Shown here: in pieces, positions 1-5,070 of the stretch | How positions within the stretch are numbered: position 1 is the first letter of the stretch | Layout of the letters: every line of letters starts with the position of its first letter | Assembly: GCA_031290205.1 (NCBI GenBank) | Contig: JAITNZ010000033.1 | Coordinates: 1-5,091 of the forward strand | Source of the DNA: Spirochaetaceae bacterium | Lineage (GTDB): Bacteria > Spirochaetota > Spirochaetia > Treponematales > Breznakiellaceae | Length of the DNA stretch: 5,091 nucleotides | Direction: 5' to 3' | Made by a program: the position numbers and the translations under genes | Notes under the pieces: generated by a model | Database searches by the model: none | What the model saw: the letters and a program-made list of their open reading frames with translations, nothing else | What the model was told of the DNA's origin: nothing

Positions 1-61
1 CCCCCAGACCCCCCGTTAGCAATATAGGTATCACTTTAGAATTTACCACGAAAAACAAAAC

Positions 62-96
62 ATCCCCCCCCGCCCCTCTGCGGGGGGGGATTTTTT
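62..96 (+). terminator. GC-rich intrinsic terminator
   Basis: Bases 63-73 pair perfectly with 80-90 (11 bp, including eight C facing eight G) around a 6-base loop, followed by six T at 91-96. This is the classic rho-independent layout on the + strand and would end a transcript entering from the left edge. The A-rich stretch upstream (50-60) gives a T-rich tail on the other strand, so it may also work in the minus direction for any transcript reading through the unknown gene from tgt. No gene is visible in 1-60. Confidence 0.85.
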
Positions 97-172
97 ATTG
101 CGCTTCAGGCGCTTTCTGCCCTCGCCTACAGTTTGAAAAAGGCGTCATCTTGAAAAGCGTACCGAATATTTC

Positions 173-202
173 TTGTTGAGTCGGGATATATCTGCCGATA
201 AT
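173..202 (+). promoter_or_regulatory. weak candidate promoter for the 146-aa gene
   Basis: GATAAT at 197-202 matches the -10 consensus at 5 of 6 positions. TTGTTG at 173-178 is a poor -35 (3 of 6) with an 18-base spacer; TTGAGT at 176-181 is an alternative with 15 bases. Transcription would begin near 209, only a few bases before the ATG at 213, giving an almost leaderless message. The absence of a Shine-Dalgarno sequence fits this. The call rests on short motif matches only. Confidence 0.25.
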
Positions 203-212
203 TAAATAAACC

Positions 213-653
213 ATGAAAAGACATTTGAACTACGAGGACAATATTTTTATTCTCAACACACGAATCCGGATGATTGCCGATTTGTTGCTTTTAGAGGCAG
301 ATGAGGGGCTTTTTCTCAATAAGACGATAGAAGAAGTTGATTTTCTCGATGGCGCGGTCAATGTTCTGCTCTCGAGCCTCCTTGAAAACAAACAGATTAT
401 CGACTGGGATATGCAGCTGCATAATCTCTACGATACGGCAAAGCGGTATGGGGCGGTTTTAGAGAGCATCAGAAGCGGGAAAGCGATATTTTCCACCGAA
501 AAATATCCCGCATTACGCGAGCTGATGAACAAACTGAGCGCCTCCTCTGCGGAACGCCAGAAAAATATAAAAGAAAATATGGATATGGCATGCCCGGTGG
601 AGAACGACCCGCGTTTTGTAAGTGTTGAAGAATTAATGTTACTCACCGAATGA
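213..653 (+). CDS. hypothetical protein, small, mostly helical
   Basis: I do not recognise this 146-residue protein. It has no signal peptide, no transmembrane segment and no obvious catalytic motif. The sequence is acidic and leucine-rich, with helix-like stretches at about residues 8-30, 38-60, 62-90 and 96-125 and an acidic tail ending VEELMLLTE, so a soluble cytoplasmic helical protein is likely. An in-frame TAA at 207-209, two codons upstream, means the ATG at 213 is the earliest possible start. There is no Shine-Dalgarno sequence before it, so a later start such as Met20 cannot be excluded. It is probably a real gene because the frame is open for its whole length, composition is protein-like, and it ends neatly 5 bp before the convergent tgt stop. 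The terminator at 62-96 isolates it from anything to the left, so it appears to be monocistronic. It might be a lineage-specific conserved protein; function is unknown. Confidence 0.75.
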   Translation: MKRHLNYEDNIFILNTRIRMIADLLLLEADEGLFLNKTIEEVDFLDGAVNVLLSSLLENKQIIDWDMQLHNLYDTAKRYGAVLESIRSGKAIFSTEKYPALRELMNKLSASSAERQKNIKENMDMACPVENDPRFVSVEELMLLTE

Positions 654-658
654 ATGTT

Positions 659-1783
659 CTACATCGCTTGTCCATACCGTTGTAGAAATTCATTTTTGAA
701 TTGCATAAATCTATCCTCTGTTATCGCTGCACGCGCGTTTAAAACCAAATTGTGCAGGAAATAGAGGTTGTGGTAGCTTAGCAGTATTGATGATAGAATC
801 TCTCCGTTCTTAAATAAATGCCGCAGGTATGCGCGGGAATAGCGCGTGCATATTTTGCAGTTGCAATGCTCGTCGAGCGCCGCAAAATCTTGCTTGAACG
901 CCTCTTTTTTTATTGAAAGCAGCCCTCGTGCAGTAAACGCCGTTCCATGCCGCGCAAGGCGGGTAGGGAGTACACAATCAAACATATCAATACCGTGTTC
1001 GATAGCGGCGAGTATATACTCAGGCGTGCCGATACCCATAACATACCGGGGTTTTGCTGTCGGCAACAACTTTGCGGTAAACGAAAGATATTCGGCAAAC
1101 ACATCGAAGGGCTCACCGACAGAGAGCCCCCCGATAGCGATACCCTCTGTGTCCGCTTTACACACTGATTCGGCGCTTTTTTCACGAAGGTCTTTGTAAA
1201 AATTCCCCTGCACAATCGCAAAGAATGTGCCCTTGTAGCCGGTATCGCGCAGCGAGGTATACCGTGCGAAGCCCCGCGAAAGCCATTTTTCAGTTACCAA
1301 GCACGCGTTGAGCGCCTCTTCGTGAGAAGTCTTATACGCCGAGCATACATCCAACTGCATCTGAATATCGCTGTTCAACACAGCCTGAATTTCAGAAACG
1401 TTTTCCGGCGTCCAGAGATGCTCGCTGCCGTCAAAATGAGAGCGAAAGTGCGCGCCTTCCTCGCTAATTTTGCAGGAATTCGCCAGTGAAAAAACTTGAA
1501 AGCCGCCTGAGTCGGTTAAAATATTTTCTCCCCAGTCCATAAATTGATGAAGCCCCGAAGCTCGGCGTATGGTATCCATACCGGGACGCAGAAAAAGATG
1601 ATAGGTGTTGCCGAGTATTATTTCAAACCCGATTGCAAGCAGGTCGTCGTTAGTCATTGCCTTGACGCTTCCCGCAGTGCCGACCGGCATAAAAACAGGC
1701 GTTGCGACATCGCCATGCGGTAAAACCATTGTTCCCGTCCGTGCCGCGCTGCCTGCATCCCTGTGATGTATTGTAAAAATCAT
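659..1783 (-). CDS. tgt: tRNA-guanine(34) transglycosylase (queuine tRNA-ribosyltransferase)
   Basis: Tgt swaps guanine 34 in the anticodon of GUN tRNAs (Asp, Asn, His, Tyr) for a queuosine precursor, usually preQ1 in bacteria. The 374-residue length matches the E. coli enzyme (375). Visible signatures are DSGGFQVFS at 91-99 with the general acid/base Asp91, Asp145 in the base pocket, GGLSVGE at 218-224, FDCVLPTR at 268-275 with the nucleophile Asp269, and a zinc site Cys307, Cys309, Cys312 and His338 with the family's spacing. Cys147 and Val222 are kept at positions that change in eukaryotic queuine-type enzymes. The usual DEC triplet reads DVC here (Val146 for Glu). It is the last gene of the dut-lptF-lptG-tgt operon, starting 17 bp after the lptG stop behind a G-rich ribosome binding site. 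Its stop lies 5 bp from the convergent unknown gene. The enzyme looks intact; whether its substrate is preQ1 or queuine cannot be read from the window. Confidence 0.97.
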   Translation of the reverse strand: MIFTIHHRDAGSAARTGTMVLPHGDVATPVFMPVGTAGSVKAMTNDDLLAIGFEIILGNTYHLFLRPGMDTIRRASGLHQFMDWGENILTDSGGFQVFSLANSCKISEEGAHFRSHFDGSEHLWTPENVSEIQAVLNSDIQMQLDVCSAYKTSHEEALNACLVTEKWLSRGFARYTSLRDTGYKGTFFAIVQGNFYKDLREKSAESVCKADTEGIAIGGLSVGEPFDVFAEYLSFTAKLLPTAKPRYVMGIGTPEYILAAIEHGIDMFDCVLPTRLARHGTAFTARGLLSIKKEAFKQDFAALDEHCNCKICTRYSRAYLRHLFKNGEILSSILLSYHNLYFLHNLVLNARAAITEDRFMQFKNEFLQRYGQAM

Positions 1784-1793
1784 CTCCCCCCCT
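1784..1793 (-). promoter_or_regulatory. tgt ribosome binding site with a G7 tract
   Basis: Reading the minus strand, the 17 bases between the lptG stop and the tgt ATG are a T6 run (1794-1799), an A, seven G (1786-1792), then AG and the ATG. The G-rich block is the only Shine-Dalgarno candidate and fixes the start at 1783. It abuts the start codon, and its register against the anti-Shine-Dalgarno is ambiguous because it is a homopolymer. Confidence 0.6.
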
Positions 1794-1800
1794 AAAAAAC

Positions 1801-2880
1801 TTAAGTTTTAGAAAAGCGCACCATAAGAGTGCCGACAGCGGTAAAAAACACCACGGGGAACCATGCGCCCACAATAGGAGGAATCTGACCGAGTCGTCCC
1901 ATCATCATGCTTATCATCTCCATAATATAATAAATAACCGCTATGGAAAGGCTGGTTAAAAGGCTCATCAGCAGGATGTTTTTGCGAAACCGCCCTGCCA
2001 TAGAAAGCGATAGTATGATAACGATAAATGATGTGAGGGGAAAAGAAAAACGGTGATAGTAATCCGCCTCGGCGCCGGTAAAGGGGTGTCCGACTTTTTT
2101 AAGGTCGTTTACCAAATACTTCGCATCGCGCGCGCTCAGGTCTGCGGGGTCTACGGCGCTTCTTCTGAACAATTCGGGGTCTTCAGTATAGGCGACTGTT
2201 GGTGTTAAATTATCCACACGCAGCCTCGGCTCGCCGGAATCGTCCTCTTTCCATTCATATATCACCGCATTTGAAAAATTCCAATACTCACCCGACCATC
2301 GCGCGCTCTGAGCGCGAATCAGTGTTACCAAAGTTGCGCCATTGCTTCTTTCAATTACGCTTACGCCATTCAGCGTTACATTTTCATAATCATAATAATC
2401 AACATAGTATACGCGGTTACCATCATTCGTTGTTATCGCTAAACCGGCGCTGGAATCGGTATTTTGTTGATGTTTAAGTTCTTTAGTAAGTTGATTTTTT
2501 ATTTTAAGCGTGGGGATAACAATTCTATCATCAAAAAAAAACGAGAATCCCGACATAATTAGCCCGATAATCAGCAGCGAATAACTAAGCCTCCAGAACG
2601 GAATACCGGATGATATAATCGATATAAGTTCGTTTCTTGCATAGAGGTCGCCTAAGCTATAGGCAACGGCAAAAAGCAGCGATACCGGTATCGCATACGC
2701 CACACTCTTGGGGATATAGTAATAACTTACCAACATTATCTGTTTGAATGTCGCGTCGTACGTTAAATAATTAACAAGATTTACAAAAAGATCGATTAAT
2801 AAGACCAGCGTTACAAACATGGAAAGAGCGACAAAAAAAACCGGCAAAAAATGCTTCACGATGTATCTATCCAGTATCAT
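1801..2880 (-). CDS. lptG: LPS export permease subunit LptG (YjgQ family)
   Basis: LptG pairs with LptF as the membrane half of the LptB2FG transporter, which pulls LPS or a similar glycolipid from the outer leaflet of the inner membrane and feeds it to the LptC-LptA bridge. Its 359 residues match E. coli LptG (360). The layout is typical: membrane segments at about 11-37, 52-75 and 96-117, a periplasmic beta-jellyroll domain at about 125-270, and membrane segments at about 276-294, 301-326 and 334-355. The N-terminal LDRYI (3-7) and the C-terminal IPPIVGA (333-339) echo E. coli LptG and separate it from LptF. The ATG overlaps the lptF stop as ATGA with no clear Shine-Dalgarno, which suggests translational coupling. 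Basic residues of TM1 thought to contact LPS in E. coli are not basic here. No lptA, lptB or lptC lies in the window, so partners must be encoded elsewhere. Confidence 0.92.
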   Translation of the reverse strand: MILDRYIVKHFLPVFFVALSMFVTLVLLIDLFVNLVNYLTYDATFKQIMLVSYYYIPKSVAYAIPVSLLFAVAYSLGDLYARNELISIISSGIPFWRLSYSLLIIGLIMSGFSFFFDDRIVIPTLKIKNQLTKELKHQQNTDSSAGLAITTNDGNRVYYVDYYDYENVTLNGVSVIERSNGATLVTLIRAQSARWSGEYWNFSNAVIYEWKEDDSGEPRLRVDNLTPTVAYTEDPELFRRSAVDPADLSARDAKYLVNDLKKVGHPFTGAEADYYHRFSFPLTSFIVIILSLSMAGRFRKNILLMSLLTSLSIAVIYYIMEMISMMMGRLGQIPPIVGAWFPVVFFTAVGTLMVRFSKT

Positions 2881-4154
2881 TTTCTAACCCGGTTAATACA
2901 CATGATAAGCCCGATACCAAAGGCAAGTATATTCGGAAGCCACATACACCAAAAAGGAGAAACGCCGAGCCTCATTCCCATATTCTGCCCGCCAAGCAAA
3001 AAAGCCCAGTATACAACAGAAATAATTATGCCTAAGATAAAGCCGACCGCCTGCCCGCTTTTTTTTGCAAACAAGCCTAAGGGGACGGCAAGAAAAATAA
3101 AGGCGAAAGACCCAAAGGGTATAGAAAATTTTTTGTAAAATTCAAGCCGGTAAATTAACAAGTCGCGGTTTTGTGTTAACGCTTGCGCCGCCTGAAATTC
3201 ACGGTTAAAGGCGGCAAGAAAATTGTCCCGCGATCGCCACTCGCGGCTGCCCGGTCCCTTACGGAGGGCGCTTTCCAACTCAAGCGCGGCTTGCAGCGCC
3301 CTGCTATTCCTATCGTTTATCACTGATACCAGATTTTTTTCTTTTTCATGAATAGAAACCAAGACATCGCGCGAGCTCATCTCTCGCGCCGATACGGTCG
3401 TAGCTTGCTGAATCAACTCATCGGTTCTTATACGATAACGTATCATACTTGTTTGTGCATAATCATAATCCCGCCGTTCAATTTCTTTTGATGAATGGAT
3501 AAAAGCATTCTCCATATCAAGACGTATACCCTCTTTCCCCGCATCGACAAATTCCGTCCCCTTCGCGAGAATGACACGACGCTCACCATCGCCCGTTTTA
3601 TCGAGTATCACCATATCCCCAATTTTTTTTCCGGTTACATCTCCGGTAATAACAACGGTATCTTTAATTTTTTTTACCGAGTTAGCCTCTATTTCAAGAG
3701 CTGGCGTGGAGGTTAAAATCTTTCGGTAAAGCCTTGAGAATTCAATGGTCCCCATGGGAAGCAGGACATCATTAGCAAGAAACGAGAGCATCGAAACAAG
3801 GATGCCGACGAGTAGGGTAGGGACAAAAATATTTCTGTAGGAAAGCCCCGAGGTAAGCATAACAAGAATTTCGTTATCAGAGCTAAGGCGCCCTATCGTA
3901 ATTAAGGTTCCAAGCAATGTGGCAAAAGGCGCGGACATGGCGATTATCGACGGAATGGAAAAGAGGACAAGGAGGGCAACTTGGTCGAAGGGAACTTTCT
4001 TGGTAAGAATATCCTGAGCCATAAGAAGGAGTTGGTTTACAAAAAAGATAAAAAAGAAAAAGAAAAACGACACTAAAAAGGAGAACGTTGTTTCTTTAAA
4101 AATATATTTGAAAATGGTACCTGAAATCGTGCCGGTACGGCTTTTATTTCTCAT
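2877..4154 (-). CDS. lptF: LPS export permease subunit LptF (YjgP family)
   Basis: LptF is the partner permease of LptG in the LptB2FG exporter of the inner membrane. Membrane segments are visible at about 22-46, 58-85, 108-133, 343-361, 367-388 and 398-420. The periplasmic beta-rich jellyroll lies at about 140-260, with alternating strands such as KIKDTVVITGDVTGKKIGDM. At 425 residues it is clearly longer than E. coli LptF (366). Most of the excess is a charged, helix-prone insertion at about 265-335, between the jellyroll and the fourth membrane segment. TM1 contains an unusual block of six consecutive Phe (30-35) followed by IFF, encoded by the T-rich stretch opposite 4041-4068. The ATG overlaps the dut stop (ATGA, 4 bp), and the gene overlaps lptG by 4 bp at its other end, so it is translationally embedded in the operon. 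The permease-pair call is firm; F versus G is assigned from gene order and the LptG-like ends of the neighbour. Confidence 0.92.
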   Translation of the reverse strand: MRNKSRTGTISGTIFKYIFKETTFSFLVSFFFFFFIFFVNQLLLMAQDILTKKVPFDQVALLVLFSIPSIIAMSAPFATLLGTLITIGRLSSDNEILVMLTSGLSYRNIFVPTLLVGILVSMLSFLANDVLLPMGTIEFSRLYRKILTSTPALEIEANSVKKIKDTVVITGDVTGKKIGDMVILDKTGDGERRVILAKGTEFVDAGKEGIRLDMENAFIHSSKEIERRDYDYAQTSMIRYRIRTDELIQQATTVSAREMSSRDVLVSIHEKEKNLVSVINDRNSRALQAALELESALRKGPGSREWRSRDNFLAAFNREFQAAQALTQNRDLLIYRLEFYKKFSIPFGSFAFIFLAVPLGLFAKKSGQAVGFILGIIISVVYWAFLLGGQNMGMRLGVSPFWCMWLPNILAFGIGLIMCINRVRK

Positions 4155-4594
4155 CTGCCTGTCGAACCAAAACCGCCCTCGCCCCGTTCCGTCTCCGAGA
4201 GTGCCGCTGTTTCTTCGAGTAAGGCTCTTGCAAGCGGGGCAAAAATAATTTGGGCGATTCTATCTCCATTCCTTATAGTTTCGGATTTTTCCGACAGATT
4301 GATTAAGATTATCGACAGTTCCCCCCGGTAATCGGAGTCTATGGTTCCCGGCGCATTGAGGACGGTAATGCCGTTTTTGAGAGCAAGACCGGAGCGGGGA
4401 CGAATCTGCGCTTCAAAGCCTTCCGGTATTTCAAAGGCAAGCCCCGTGGGGATACGGGCGCGCCCCCCGCGTTCCAGCACCAGCGGCTCCTCGAGGCAGG
4501 CGCGTATATCCATCCCAGCCGAGCCCGCCGTTTCATAAGCCGGCAGCTGCGCCCCCTGTTTGAGCCTTTTAACTTTTACGGATAATTTTGTCAT
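4151..4594 (-). CDS. dut: dUTP diphosphatase (dUTPase), trimeric class
   Basis: Dut hydrolyses dUTP to dUMP and pyrophosphate, keeping uracil out of DNA and supplying dUMP for thymidylate synthesis in the cytoplasm. The 147-residue length is standard for the homotrimeric family. All five motifs are present in order: motif 1 AGMDIRA (26-32), motif 2 RPRSGLA (65-71), motif 3 GTIDSDYRGE (83-92) with the water-activating Asp86, motif 4 NGDRIAQ (109-115), and the glycine-rich arm RGEGGFGSTG (137-146) with Phe142 placed to stack on uracil. A Shine-Dalgarno block AGAGAGGGG ends 8 bases before the ATG, supporting this start. It is the first gene of the operon, and its TGA overlaps the lptF ATG by 4 bp. 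By eye it is GC-richer than the lpt genes, especially around 4440-4500. The nearest good promoter lies about 120 bp upstream inside the palindromic element. Confidence 0.97.
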   Translation of the reverse strand: MTKLSVKVKRLKQGAQLPAYETAGSAGMDIRACLEEPLVLERGGRARIPTGLAFEIPEGFEAQIRPRSGLALKNGITVLNAPGTIDSDYRGELSIILINLSEKSETIRNGDRIAQIIFAPLARALLEETAALSETERGEGGFGSTGR

Positions 4595-4602
4595 TGACAG
4601 CG

Positions 4603-4611
4603 CCCCTCTCT
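4603..4611 (-). promoter_or_regulatory. dut ribosome binding site
   Basis: On the minus strand AGAGAGGGG lies 8 bases before the ATG at 4594. It is the only strong conventional Shine-Dalgarno of the operon; lptF and lptG rely on ATGA overlaps. This fixes the dut start. Confidence 0.7.
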
Positions 4612-4713
4612 CTTAGTATCGGCTTCGTTCTAGAGAAGAATAAATTCCGACTTTGGGGAAGGCTTTCTCAGGTACGCAGCATACGCGCTGCCATGCTCCT
4701 AGCCACGCACTTT

Positions 4714-4742
4714 ATTATTACGGCTTTTCCGAAGTATGTCCA
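4714..4742 (-). promoter_or_regulatory. sigma70-type promoter pointing at dut
   Basis: On the minus strand TGGACA (4742-4737) is followed after exactly 17 bases by AATAAT (4719-4714). Each hexamer matches its consensus at 5 of 6 positions. Transcription would start near 4707 and give a leader of about 113 bases to the dut ATG. That leader would carry the left half of the palindromic element, including the GCAGC/GCTGC hairpin. It is the best promoter I can find for the dut-lptF-lptG-tgt operon, and nothing comparable occurs in 4595-4654. It is a motif match only. Confidence 0.5.
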
Positions 4743-4770
4743 CAGATACACACAGATTAACACAGATGAA
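4741..4770 (+). repeat. three tandem CACAGATNNA 10-mers
   Basis: The 10-base unit CACAGATNNA occurs three times back to back (4741, 4751, 4761), and an inverted copy, AATCTGTG, lies at 4789-4796 (+ strand). I recall similar CACAGAT-type tracts from intergenic DNA of unrelated bacterial phyla but cannot verify that here. The tract lies at the centre of the palindromic element and overlaps the -35 region of the dut-directed promoter. Confidence 0.75.
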
Positions 4771-4799
4771 GAAATTTTGGAATTGAAAATCTGTGTTAA
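4757..4799. repeat. central 11-bp hairpin of the element
   Basis: TTAACACAGAT (4757-4767) is perfectly complementary to ATCTGTGTTAA (4789-4799), with a 21-base A/T-rich loop that can form a small AATT/AATT stem (4773-4776 with 4781-4784). It caps the larger palindrome and uses one of the 10-mer repeats as an arm. Confidence 0.7.
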
Positions 4800-4928
4800 A
4801 CAGTAAGGTGCGCGGCAAGGAGCATGACAGGAGCGCGGGCGCGATAGCGTTCGTGCCGCGTTCCTGAGAAAGCCTTCCCCCTGTGGACAAATTTTTAATG
4901 CGCTCGCCCTGAAAAAGCGCAAAGGGGC

Positions 4929-4958
4929 AATAAAGAATCCCCGCCGCAAGCAGCGGGG
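4929..4958 (-). terminator. terminator-like hairpin, minus direction
   Basis: CCCCGC (4939-4944) pairs with GCGGGG (4953-4958) around an 8-base loop. On the minus strand the stem is followed by ATTCTTTATT, a reasonable U-rich tail. It would stop transcripts entering from the right before they reach the dut operon. In the + direction the tail is poor. The tail sequence nearly repeats that of the terminator at 62-96. Confidence 0.55.
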
Positions 4959-4990
4959 TATTGAAGATTTCTCCTTGAAGTCTTTGCTCA

Positions 4991-5013
4991 TGCGGGGGAA
5001 CATATCCCCCGCA
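4991..5013. repeat. TGCGGGGG/CCCCCGCA hairpin
   Basis: TGCGGGGG (4991-4998) pairs perfectly with CCCCCGCA (5006-5013), extended by an A-T pair to leave a 5-base loop. The nearest T-run in the + direction is TTTT at 5021-5024, a little far for a good terminator. Its role is unknown. Confidence 0.6.
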
Positions 5014-5026
5014 CCCCCAGTTTTAA

Positions 5027-5042
5027 CCGCCCCAAGGGGCGG
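5027..5042. repeat. 16-bp perfect palindrome
   Basis: CCGCCCCAAGGGGCGG differs from a perfect palindrome only by its central AA, giving a 6-bp GC stem with a CAAG tetraloop. It lies 13 bases after the preceding hairpin. No T-tract follows, so it is not a convincing terminator on its own. Confidence 0.55.
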
Positions 5043-5046
5043 CGCA

Positions 5047-5070
5047 CAGGCTCACCTAAAGGTGAACCTG
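5047..5070. repeat. 10-bp stem-loop with TAAA loop
   Basis: Bases 5047-5056 pair with 5061-5070 with a single C/A mismatch (5051/5066), closed by a TAAA loop. It is the third compact stem-loop in 80 bases. The function is not evident. Confidence 0.55.

Larger units (their letters stand above)
4655..4880. repeat. nested palindromic (MITE-like) element upstream of dut
   Basis: Bases 4655-4672 and 4863-4880 are perfect 18-bp inverted repeats. Inside them 4692-4710 and 4808-4826 are 19-bp inverted repeats matching at 17 of 19. The segments between the two stems form their own hairpins: 4676-4680 with 4687-4691 on the left, and 4832-4838 with 4856-4862 (one G-T) on the right, the latter capped by a short CGC/GCG stem with a GATA loop. 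The folded form is a four-way junction. The centre holds CACAGATNNA tandem repeats and an 11-bp hairpin. I see no transposase and no clear target-site duplication. It could be a miniature inverted-repeat transposable element, a REP/ERIC-like dispersed repeat, or a structured RNA gene. The pairing is certain, the class is not. Confidence 0.7.

Noticed and set aside
3..179. Plus-strand frame open from the left edge to a TGA at about 177-179
   Set aside because: It translates the terminator stem and T-tract at 62-96, so it is most likely non-coding. A gene tail from the left is not supported in any frame.
846..1199. Plus-strand open frame of 117 codons inside tgt
   Set aside because: It is a shadow of tgt, whose frame carries all catalytic and zinc-binding residues. 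The antisense product has no recognisable features.
4741..4770. CRISPR-like repeat array
   Set aside because: The 10-mers are directly adjacent with no spacers, and no cas gene is present.
4882..4890. DnaA-box-like TTGTCCACA on the minus strand, with a related TGTCCACAG at 4737-4745
   Set aside because: It has a mismatch to the TTATCCACA consensus, there is no AT-rich unwinding region or dnaA/dnaN context, and the two sites are better explained as parts of the repeat flanks.
4668..5003. Minus-strand open frame of 111 codons across the structured right flank
   Set aside because: It reads straight through the palindromic element, the CACAGAT repeats and a terminator-like hairpin, lacks a ribosome binding site, and gives Arg/Cys/Ser-rich composition typical of translated repeats.
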